From NCBI GenBank assembly GCA_016859345.1, contig CM029121.1, positions 27,497,527 to 27,561,526 of the forward strand: a stretch of 64,000 bases of DNA, written 5' to 3'. The position numbers were made by a program, and so were the translations under genes. Positions 48,201 through 60,072 of the stretch are shown here, piece after piece. The notes under the pieces were generated by a model that did no database searches, was not told the DNA's origin, and saw only the letters and a list, made by a program, of their open reading frames with translations. Position 1 is the first letter of the stretch; every line of letters starts with the position of its first letter. Source of the stretch: Istiophorus platypterus (lineage: Eukaryota > Chordata > Actinopteri > Istiophoriformes > Istiophoridae).

Positions 48201-51200
48201 TCATGCCGAAGAGCACATGTGTTTCATCCTGCAGATAAACAGTCGGTGTCGTTTCTTCCTCCGGGGGCCCGGCAGATGTTCTCCTGGCCGGATCTCAGCC
48301 ACTTCACGACTTAAACAGAGTCTTTGTTCAGAAAACCGTGGAGGCCTGAGCGAGGACCATGAGTCAGGACTCTGTGCCGACTCTGCTGTGTGGCGACTGT
48401 TTCTCATTTAGGATTTATTGTTTCCTAATCGCCGGCGATGAAAGAAGTCATCTCTGGGGAGCATTATTGCAGAGGAAAAGTACTGATCACATTAAAGACA
48501 TGGTGTTTGGGTTATTTCTTCTGCAAGTTTTCAGAAACTTGGGGGGGGGGGGTTCTTTTAATTTTGTCTCTCCAGTTCCAGGGATCGTCCTTTGGTCCAA
48601 CGATTTCATCCACTAAATTGCATACATGAGGGTTTTCCTCTTTCAAGTTGTCATTGAGTTGAAAAACGACTGATTTTACATTTTGTAGAGAAATGACTAT
48701 CACTAGTGCTGAAACAGTTTGTTGATTGATCAATGAGTTGATCAACAGAAGGTGAACCAACACTATATTGATGACTGATCAATCAAACTCCCTTTTCAAG
48801 AAAAAAGGCAGAATGTCCACTTGGCCCAAACCTAAATGTACTTAACTGCTGCTTTTCTCTGTTTTATATCATTGTAAATTTGATATTTTATGGTTTTGGA
48901 CTGTTCCCACCACAAGCTCTTTGAAGATGTCATCTTAGATGAAAATGATTGAGAAAATGGTCAGGTTCAACTATAAAGAGGATCATTAGCTGCAGGCCCG
49001 GTTATCCCACAAAGAGTACTTTAACTTGTGCTCGTTACATTTATTTGCATGTTTTTCCATTAACTATAGAAAGCAGAGTATGCAGAGAATGTTTCTGGCA
49101 CAACTTACATTTGAGGTGCAGGAAGGAAAGAGAAAGTCTAAGAGATCAAACCTCCAGTGATACTTGTAGTATGTAGAACAACTATATTGTCGGACCAATG
49201 TGTTTTGTTTTGTGGCCATCATCAGACCTTGATGTTTGTGATAATCCAGATTAGTGCAAAAAAACCCCCCAAACTCTCTGACTCAGTTTTTCGCTCTTTT
49301 GCAATCTGAGAATTTTAGCAGTTAGTTTCCGACTTGCTGTTTTGTCTCCAGTCAGATGACTTGTAGGATTAATCGCCCTTTATTAACCACCCTGCCCCCC
49401 CCCCAAAGGCTGACGGCTCAGAGGAGCCTCGAGGATGCCGAGGAGGTGGAGAGGGAGCGTCGCCGGAGAGCCCGAGAGGCCTTACGCCGGAGAAACAGCG
49501 GTTCAACAGCTGGAGAGTCGTCACCGGAGAACGAGATGCCGACAGAGGAGAACATGTGAGTATAGACAGAATGGCAAACTTCATCTGACGCCAAGTCAGA
49601 ACTTTGTGTCTGTTCTTGGTCCAAATGATTCTTTTAACATCTTAAGGAAACATGATGGTTTCCATGTTGCGGAATTATCAGTTTACATGACTTTGGTCTG
49701 GGATTAAATTCTACTCCTCTGCTCAGCCACAACCTCCCCACCTGCCTGGACCTGGTTGGTGTGGTTTGTCCGTTTGGTTCTTGAACCAGACCACCAGCAA
49801 AAGTGGATCCTGGTCCAGAACCGGTTGAATTCTGGTGTGAATATAAATGTGTAATTTCATCATGAATTTAAAAGATAACCTACTGATAAGTGTGTCTGCT
49901 GATCATGGGAATGGTCAAGAAAGCAATCTCCCAGTCTGTGTGATGGATTTTGGTAACCATGGCTACAAACATGGCCGTGGGAGAACGGGGGATTTCCCTG
50001 ATACACCAGAGACTGACAGCGAGTTAAGCCAGGAGTGGTCCTTCCTCCGTGTTTTTTAGCGTTGTCATACAAGGCCCCTGTTTTTGGGTTTTTTTTTGGT
50101 CATTATTATCGACCTTTTGATGTCCAGCACTTTTTAATCGTTTATCTGTTGGCGAGAAGATAAATAAACCCATCGGGTTCAGTAAAGTCACTAGCGTCTA
50201 ACGTTCCTTTGTGGGTCCATGTTGCGCCGATGTTGCAGGATCACCAACATTGTCCCATCACTGAGCTACCTGCCAGTTTGTATGACTTCATGTTTACTCC
50301 TCCTGGTTTGTCTGAACTCAAACTGGAGCAGAACTAAGAGGCACTTGACTTTCTTTGTTGGTGTTGCTTTCTCAAATTAAACGTGGTTGATGGTTCTCAA
50401 GGCCAAGAACCTGATTTCTCTAGTGACTGTAGAATATACAGTAAACACAGATACGTGTAAGGTGTTCGGTAACCGGCAGGTATCCCTCTTGGGTTGATAA
50501 ACACACATGAATCATGATTGATGGGTTGATGCCGTTGTTGGTTTATTTGTTTGTTTGTCAGCAGGATTATTGAAAAAAAGTGTTATACCGATTTGAACCA
50601 AACTTGGTGGAGGGGTGGGGTTTTGGTTGGAGAAGAACCCATTAACTGTTGGTGTGGATCTGATTAAGGGGGTTGATCGAGGAATCCTTATCGTTGTGAG
50701 AGAGGCCATTTCTCACCATTATCATCAATATTTGGCCTTGGTAGAACTGTGTGCTTCACTGAGTGCCGTTCTGGTTGCCCATTTGATCATCTGTAAGCAC
50801 CATCAACAGGCATCATTAGGAGTCCCTGAATGGGGCCCCTTTGCTGGCCATCACCAGCCGAAGTGGTGCCCACACTGAACTGACGGTTGGGGAAACTTGG
50901 CCCATCACCTTCCTCTTGGCTGCATGTTTTAGCTTCGATAGTGAACCGTCTTCCCTGAAAAAATATGATTTTAGATCTAGAGTTTTCCTTGACCATGTGT
51001 CCTTACAGGCTCCTCAGGAACTAAAAAAAACGGTCTTGGTTTAGGTTTGTTTACTCTTGTATTGATGTTGTTTTTTTATGTGGGTTTGAGAAGATTTAAT
51101 AGCCTAAAACAATGGACAAAAAATAACTTAAATCCTTCAGTTCATCTGTAAAAAAAACAAACAAACTTGGAGATTTGAAATGATTTCGCCAGGTCTTATC

Positions 51201-54200
51201 AAAGCGGAGCCTGAAAAATCTTGGTCGGATCCTGGTCTCAACCTAAAAAATGTAAAATATAACCACGAAACGTGTCTGAATTCCTCGTCCATATAATCGT
51301 GGGAACTGAGGAAGTTATTAAGTGCGGAACATTAATCACCCACTCGCCTCGTGTCCAACAACTTCCTGTACAACTTACTAACTGTGTGACTGTGTTGGTT
51401 TTTTGTTCGTGTGATAACTGCAAGTTTAAAAGTCCTCACGTTTCCCAGCTGTGAAACTTAAAGCTCGACGTGCCGCGGCGTCGGCTTCCCCTCCTCCTCG
51501 CTCCTCGCCGTGCCCTCGCCGGTTCATGGGCTTTAATGGATGTCTGGTTACATAAAAAGCAAATGTTTCCATTGGGAAAAGCTGCAAACAACCTCCTCCC
51601 TCCCATCGCGCTGATGTGAAGGCAAACACACAGCTGCCTTCTCATTACACAACCCCAGAGGAATGTTTACTACAAAGCGTCTCGAGGGGGGAAACTACCG
51701 CCATGTCAAAGCTCGTGGTGCTTCGGCCGACTTGTAATTTCAGGCGCTTAATCACAGCTTGCGCCTCCGACACCTTCTCCTCCATCACTTCACAGGCGGA
51801 TTTCAGGCTGCTTTTACTCGACGAAAGGCAGCTCCACTGCTGCAGTCTGTAATTGAAAGGTTTTCTGCGGTGATGTAATGCTAGTTTGAGATTTGTGACA
51901 TGATTTCCTGCCTCCAGGAAGGTCTGAGGTCAGGTTTGCATATATAGATGTTGCTTGATGCTACATCAAACCTCCCAGCTTAGATGATGTTTGAATCCTC
52001 CTTCTTCCTCTGGTAGTTCTTTCTATCATGACTAATATTTACCTTCACCTTTCAGAGATTTCTGTCTCTGTATCTTTTCACTTTTTTCTGCCTAGATATA
52101 AACTTTACATCTGTTGCAGAAGGTTGTGTGGTAGCCTGAAATTCATCTGAATCAGAAAGTTCAAAAGTGGAACTTAGCTGTTAATACTCCCAAGATGGAG
52201 TCAGGACTTGGTTGGCTTAGCATAGCCTGCGGACTAGCCTACGGGATCAGGTAGCCTGGCTCTGACCAGAGGACAGAGATACATGTCTAAAGCTCAAATC
52301 AATGTAATGTATTTTTGGAATAATGAAGCACATTATGGTTTGGTTTTGAAAAATTGGTTTTGAAAATACATTTATATATATTTCAGAAAACTATTGAAGA
52401 TTTTTTTTTTATTTTTTCAAATTGTCAGCAGGACCAAAGAAATCCTGCAACCGACAAAATGTGACTGTGAGGAGGGGAGTAAAATAAGGCCACGACCTGA
52501 ACATGACCACTCGTTAAGGCTGATTAGCTGCTGAGAGATCAGGCAGAGACTCCCATCGTGCCGCGGGGACTCTGCCGGCCGGGCCGAGCGTCCTAATCAT
52601 GTGGGGAATGTCAGGCGAATTCCTTTCTGCCGGCTCCTGGAAACACAAAACACACTTTCATCACTGTTAATCAGTGGGGGGGAACAGCCAGAGACACAGT
52701 GCTAATTGTTGGAAAATTGTCTAATGATCCAAGTTCACTTAATCAACACTTTAAGTCTCACTTATTATTTAACACTTAAATCTAAGTTCAGGGGTTTAAC
52801 AGCAGTGAATTAGGTTATATTGCAAGCTGCTGCGATTTCCGCCGAGCAGCTTACGGAGACCACAGCACCGTCAATCCAAATCGGGCGGATTACGACTCAA
52901 CAAAATATCAGGTTTCAGGGTCAATGTCAGACCACTTTCTTTGGAAAAGCTTCGGGCTCTGTCAGAGAGGTTTCTCCAAGCCACTGCCATTAAACCACCA
53001 CAGAAGAAGAGGACATGGCGAGATGAGGTCGTTAAAAAAGAGCTCCGGTCAAAGCTGAGACGCTGGAGAACCATGTGGGGAGCATGAGGGAAATCTGTTT
53101 CATGTGTTAATATGAGGAAGGTTCCAGCCTCCTCATCACTCTGCACAGACCTGATGGTTTAATTTTTTCATTGATGTACGTTGTCCTTTATTAATTCATT
53201 CCCATTTATTTATTCCCTAAGCCTGTTTCCATTGCATTTTCTCATATGTTGTACAATTTTTATCTTCACACCAAAATTTCCACCTCAGCCAAGCGTAAAA
53301 AACTTGAGATGTGAGCACTGGTTTGACTTTTTCTTCATGTTGCAAGTACAGATCACACAAAAGGGAGAAGAGAGTGACCAGTGAGTGGCATTTTTATGGC
53401 AAACTAATGCTAAGTGATGGATGAAATAAAGAGACTTTCAGGAAATACCCAAAAATCACATATGTTTACGCAGCCCTCTGAAAGCCCTAGTAATTATGAC
53501 TCTTGTCTGTTGGGACCCATGGAGGAAGTGGGGACGTTGTAATGTAGCCACTAAGTCCAGGACCAGGATAAATGGGTCAACAAAACATTGGACTTTGACA
53601 CAGGAGACCGCTGTTTGTTTCCCGTTTCCAACCAACAGTCATCATTGGTTTCTTTTGACCATGATCGTGATTGTTCCCCAACCTTAACCAAGAAGTTATT
53701 TTAACCCTAATCATGATCTTTTTTTTTTTTTTTAACACAAGCCAAAGCCTGTGCTGCCTAAACATAACAATCATAAACCGTAATGGTGTCAGATCATAAA
53801 ACAGATCTACTTCCCCTTGGTCTTGTTGGAAATAAAGCACATGTGTTGCTTCAACTCTCAGGGCGGTTTCAGGTCTCAAATTTGGCAGAACCAGTGGTCC
53901 AGTCAGGTTCAACAGGGTTGGGTGGTGAAGATGCAGATTCAGGCCAGGAACAGTTCTCAGTTTTAGGCCTCTAAGGGGCCTGTCACTAGCAGGCCAGTAA
54001 AGGTGCAGTCTGTCTCCATCATTGTATTTTATTTGTCTTTGAATGGAAAACATCCATATCTCCTGGCTTAGAAAGGGCTATATATAATACATAGTTATTA
54101 TTATTGTGCTTCTGCAGTCTGAGGGTTGCTTTGCTCAGCCAGTAACCTGTAACAATCTGACATTGTAAAAAAACAAAACGGCAGTAAAGATATGAACATG

Positions 54201-57200
54201 AGGCTCATGTGTGCCAGACAAATTCCAAACATTACCGTGTGTGTTTCTGGCCAGTTTCCATTTCCTGTCTTCTCTGGTTGTTATTTCAGCCGTACCCGAC
54301 ACTAATCATTCATTCGTCAGCTGCAGTCTGCCTCTAATGGCTCCATGATTACAGAAGCTAATCAGAGAAAAATGCATTACACTACTGTTTGATCTGCAGA
54401 AACAGACGTGAATTTGCTTCCAACAAACTGCACCGGTGTGTGTTGAGTGTTAAACTAGGAGAAAGTGCTGTTGTTACTGCTGATGGACCAAAGAGTTGGA
54501 TGGAGAAAACCTTAAGATTGATGATGGACATTTTTGAGATTATCCTTAAACTGAAATTCCTGGGTACGACTCTGGATTATCTTAACGCTCTCTGTACAGT
54601 GTTATTTGTCTGTCCTGGACTGACTTTGTCTCCACCTCCCTGCAGCAGGTCTAGGCCTCTGTTTACTGAAGCACTGAGAGCCTTGTTACAAAAATCATTA
54701 AATGCCTTTTGACGGACAGAACCTGAAATGTGCTCCTGCTGTCAGGATCAGAGATGCTGTCAGAGGCACAAAGTTAACCTCTGACGTAGGTCAGGACTAA
54801 TGATCCTGTCCCCAAAGCTTTTCAAGAGTAAAATCAACAAACTTACTCTCCGCCAGGAACGGGCTGCTTTGGAAAAACCAAAACCATCTAATGGATTAAA
54901 TCACTAAGTGCTCAGACGATCAAACAGGGTGTCTCATTCCAGGAACTGAAGGGAGGGGTAGTTTTCGAAATGGACACATTTGAGGACAGCAGGTTCTTTA
55001 ATAGACACTGAAATTATAATTTTTCAGGCTGTTTTTAATTGTTGACTGTTTTTCACACAGGTCTATAACGTGCCTGTAACAGCACATTTTTTGTCAGTTA
55101 CGACCTTTAATTTCAAATCGGACGTTTCCTTAGTTTCTGAGTTTTGGTTGTAATTGTAATTTGGTTGTAAAAGGCATCTAATTTCACCTTTGGCCTGTGA
55201 GGCTGCTTCTGTCTTGATACCTTCTAACGCTTGCTAGTGTTTCTTGTTAGTTAAACTCCGTCAATAAACTGTCCCGTCTCTCCTCAGGTACGATAGCGAC
55301 CTGAAGCCTAGCAGCTCCCCGTCTCTGGAGGAGGATGAAGGCTTCAGCGACTGGACTCAGCGCAGAGAAAGGCGGAGGCAGCAGCGCCTGCAGGAGCTCA
55401 GCCAGGGAGGTGAGGAGGACGAGTACGAAGAGGACGCCATAAACAAAGCTGTGACCGCGAAGTCCGTCCAGGCCTCGATCACATCTTCTAGCAGACTCCA
55501 GAGACGGGAACAGGAAGAGTTAGACAGGGCCAGGGTGGAGGTGGGGAGGAGGAAGGAACGGGAGGAGGAGGCGACTCGAGCCGAGAGGGCCAGGAGGGAG
55601 GAGATTCAAAGGCCACAAACTGAGGTAAGGTTTCCTTGCCTTACAAACAATGGAGCTGTTTAAAAGTTTAAAATGTCCAAGTTTTATTTAAATGGTTCCA
55701 AATCTGAGTAAATTTTAAATGGTGAGGGAAAAGTCTGAGTCGAGTCTCTAGTCATTCTTTAAAAAGTTAGAGTGAGTTTTTCAGATATGTCAAAGTCAGG
55801 TCTGGTCAAGTCCCGAATCGATCGAGACGAGTCTGAATTAAGTCTCAAGTCATTCAACAAAAATGTGACATCATGTCTCAAGATCTTCAGGTTTCAATAA
55901 TAATATGAGATGAGACCAAGGCGTTTTTTTAAAGTTATTCAAAAACCTGTCCAACTCGAGTTATTGTTAATTCAGGACAAGTCCAAGTGTCAATTCACTT
56001 GAGACCAGTCAAGTTTCAAGCTTAACAAGATCATACAAGACAACTCTCAAGACTTTAAGCCCAAGTCCAGGTTAATTCTGAAGTCATCTGAAACCAGTTC
56101 AGGGCAAGTTCCAAATAATTTCTAACGAGACCAAGCTGCATTTCAGGTTATTAGAGACCAGTCCAAGTCAAATCCAAAGTCATTCAAGCCAAGTGTGCTT
56201 TGAAGTCTTAAGTCATTCAAGTTATGTCCAAGTCATTCATGATAAGTCGGATGCAAATTTTTGAATAGTCAAGATAAATATGAATCAGATCTAAAATCAT
56301 ATGGACAAATCCAAGTCAACTTTCCTGGGTCAGGTTTTAAGTTGCTTGAGACATGTTAGTCAAGACAAAACAGAAAGTCTCAGATCCTTGGAGGAAAGAT
56401 CTGGTCAAGTCTCAAATCAACTGAGACCAGCCTGGGTCAAGCCTGAAGTTATTACAAACAAGACCAAGTTTAGTTTTGAGAGTCTTTATGTCATTTGAGT
56501 CAAGTGTGAGTCAAGTATCAAATCTCAAATCAAAACAAGTCAGAGTCAAACAAGTCTCAGTTCAAGTCCTTCAAGGAAAAAATAAGTAGATACACAAGTG
56601 TTTATAGGCAAATTATTGCCATTCAGATCTTTAAGGTCTCTGACAGCTGATCGAAAAAATATAAAACATTTGAACACTTTCCTTGCAAAGCTGTGAAAGG
56701 TCTTCTCACTGCATTTCTTTCTAATGCTGGGTTTTACTAGTCAAGTTTTAAGTATAGGTGAGGTCAAACCCAAGTAAAGTCTCAAGTCTTTACTGCTATC
56801 AAGTCTATTGTGAGTCCAGGTCTCAGCTCTGATGTCCACAGCCGCTGAACCGTCCTGTCCTCCTTCGAATGCTCACCTTGATTTATCGTCAGTCTGTGAG
56901 GTTCGGTCTTTGTGTTGAACTCTAAAGAGGACCTTCAAAGATGAAACGCTCATTCAGACTCGTGTATAACAAAAGGAGATCTGCTATTTTTCAACCTTTC
57001 GTGTGCAGGTGGAGAAAAGGAAAGAAGTTAAAGTCTCTTACACATCAAAGGTTTTCCTTCATCAAGAGCCGAAACACAGCAATGCCAACGGAGACTCAAC
57101 CGTTGACGAGGCGACGTCATACATCAGCAACAAGACAAAAAGACCCACCAGGTGTGTTGTGTGTTTTATTTGTCTTTAATGAATACTTGGCTTTGTTAAA

Positions 57201-59588
57201 AATCACTAGTGTTTAGCTTTTTTATGGACAGAAAGTCAGAGTATTTTGTTTCAGCTTTCGGGAAGACCTGAAGTACTTGAGAGACCTTGGACATGTGGAG
57301 GCTGTTTGGAACATTGGCATTAAAAAACAGGTTTTTATTTTACATTTAATACCTCCCTGGGGTGCGTAGCAGAGCCACGGAGCCAGAGGAGGCGGAGGCC
57401 ATCCTGGAGACGGAGCAGCGCCTGGAGAAGATCCGGCGGGGCCTCCAGGTGAAGGAGAGCCAGGAGCTGGAGCAGCTGAGACACCGTCAGGTCGAGGCCG
57501 AGCAGGAGCTGGAGGAGCTGAAGAGGAGGAGGGAGGAGAGGCGCCGGGTCCGGGAGGAAGAGGAGCGTCGGAGGGAGGAGGAGGAGCAGCAGCGGATGGT
57601 CAAAGAGGAGGTAACCGTGCGTCATTAAAAACTAGACCGAGTATCGCTTAGATATTAACACAACCACAACAGGGAGTCACTGGATTTTGGAAAGACACCG
57701 ATCAAAGAGCTTTAACTAAAATTTAACAAAAGTTTCATTTTGTCTTTTTAAAAACTGACTGACTGCTAAACTGGTGAAACTAGAATTTATGAGCTATGAT
57801 GGCCTGTTAAACAAAACCTCCATGATATTGTTAAAGCTCGCAACAGCTCATTAAAACTTGTGTTTAAATGTACTCAAAACATATGTTTTTTGTGATTTTA
57901 GTTGCCAAAACAAGATCAGCACAGTTTGAATTCAGTCTGAAGTCGAGCTCTTAGCTATAAAGAGCAGCCAATTCATGCTTTAATATCAACATGTTTTAAA
58001 TGAGGACATCTTTTCAGCCTTTTCTAGCTCATAGTTTTGGTTTTATGATCAATATGGCAGAGTCAGAGACTAATTGGGGAAGAAAGTGGAAACATCCAGC
58101 AGCTAAAGACCCAGATATTTTTTCATAGGGGTTGTTTCTAGGAAGTTTCCTAGGAACAGTTAAGTAGAATCCTGCAGTCTTATGTAGAAATGAGGGGCTG
58201 AACAGCATCTGTGACCCGACTCCAGGAGGAGAGGAGACGGATGAAGGAGGACATCGAGAGGAGGAGGATGGAGGCGGCGGAGAGGATGAAGAGCCTGAGC
58301 ACGTCCAGTGTGGACGGGGACGAGACGTTCAGCCCCTTTGGCCCCAAAACTCCTACACACAAGGTAAACGACACCTGCGGATCAGGGGCTTTCGACTAAA
58401 TGCATTTGGAAACAGTTCCAGTCACATTTATGGATGTTTTCAAGAGTTGAAAAGGCAAATGATTTATTTTCACTTCATTGGTTCTTGTCAGCAAACCCCA
58501 AAAAATGCCAAAGGTTGGTGGTGCACCAATTTAGTGATTGGTTAACAAAGAGCTGGTGCAACGTAATCCGGGGGAGTTGGACGCTAGCAGTGCTTTTAGG
58601 CTCTTATGTGTTTGGTTTATCTACACTGATAACGTGGCTGTTCTAAAAAAGAAGGGTTTTATTGTTGTTTTTTTTCAGTGAACTGTCCCTCAACTTGGTG
58701 ATACATTAAGTCACATTAAACAAATCAGCTTACAGATTAACATGTGTCTTGTGTTCACAAACCCAATGGTAAAAAACAAGTGTCTCATGGTTGAAGGAAG
58801 AACTGGGGAAGAAAAATTACCAACTAGGAAACATGGAAATTTACCTTGTCAGTGATTCAGACCAGGAATTTAGGGGGGCTAAGAGCGAAAGCTGGTGTGT
58901 ATCACAGTGCTTTGGTTGTGGTTGGTTGTGGTCTCTAGCTCCACACAACCTCTTCCATGAAAGTGTTTGAAATAACACGGTGCCACCATCCATCAGATTA
59001 TACCCGACAGGTTTCACATGATCCTGCAAGTGCAACTGTATTTTAAGAGAAGATGGAGGTGTTAGCTGTTACGAAGCAAGAAAACTGTTGTTTTTATCCA
59101 CCGATTCCAGATTTGTGTGCTTAGAGTGAACCTGGGGGCCTTGATCCACCTTTACAGATAAAGTTACCACGTCCACCATCAGAGTCTGTGACGACTGAGG
59201 GGGGCCTCCCAAGTCATATTTTAAAAAATCAACCAAATTTTGCAAAGAGGTGAGACATTGCTCATTTTCGGTCGACGGTCCTTCGCGTTCCCAGTTTTCC
59301 AAACCAGCCACCCAACAGCAAAGTTCAGCATCAGTGCCCGCAGTTATGTCCAAACCGATTCTGGACCCGGACCCATATGTCGGTCTGAGAGGCTCAGCCT
59401 GACTATCAGGCCAATGGAATGTGCAATGAGCTGCTTCTCGGCCGGATGAAATACTGAAGGGATGCACAGGAAGGAACTAAGCAAAAGTTAAAACGTATGA
59501 CATGTGCAGGGCCGTGCATCATCCACATGTTCGGTATATTATTTTCACATGTGTTTCCACCCGCTGACTGACACAGAACCAGCCCTCT

Positions 59589-59627
<39 letters not shown>

Positions 59628-60021
59628 TGCACAGCTGGCACGGAGCGGACGCCTTCATTCATTATTAAAATCTCCCCACCCGACGCTGAGCCTTTCTGAT
59701 GGCAGGCAGCTGTTCTGAGAGTTTCTCATCTGCAGCACATCAGCAGAGTAATAAGTCTCCATATATCATTATTATGATTTGAGATCTAATTGATTGTTTA
59801 AGAACCTTTTTTTTCTTTTTCCTCTGTCAGATAAATATGGACACAAGACCAAATTAGGTTTTTGAACTAGAGGGGGGAAGAGTTCAAAGTGATTTATTTT
59901 AGCAGCATAGTTTGGAGAATCATAACCAGCCTTGGTTTCTGTTTTACCTTACGTTTCAATACTGAAACATGACAATTACTTTAATGTTTTGTCTTTTTAA
60001 TGGCTGCAGATCAGGGGCTTT

Positions 60022-60072
<51 letters not shown>

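Larger units (their letters stand above)
35324..49408 (+). other. lsp1: lsp1 intron 1 (14.1 kb)
   Basis: By far the longest intron in the window. It starts GTATGT and ends CCCCAAAG after a C-rich tract. It contains a T28 tract, poly(C) and poly(G) runs (for example 37120-37136, 38341-38350, 41649-41660), a 15-base tandem repeat at 43418-43460 and repeat-family fragments. Open frames of 160-170 codons at 36966-37481, 40087-40578 and 41772-42272 show no recognisable protein features. Alternative first exons or enhancers could lie here, but I cannot point to one. Confidence 0.7.
49556..55287 (+). other. lsp1: lsp1 intron 2 (5.7 kb)
   Basis: Contains fossil repeats near 52205-52290 and 53565-53830 and a T14-15 tract near 53720. 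Otherwise it is unique-looking, with no exon-like open frame flanked by good splice sites that I could link to lsp1. Confidence 0.65.

Noticed and set aside
53577..54053. 158-codon minus-strand open frame in lsp1 intron 2
   Set aside because: Overlaps a dispersed repeat and includes a poly-Lys run from the T tract near 53720.
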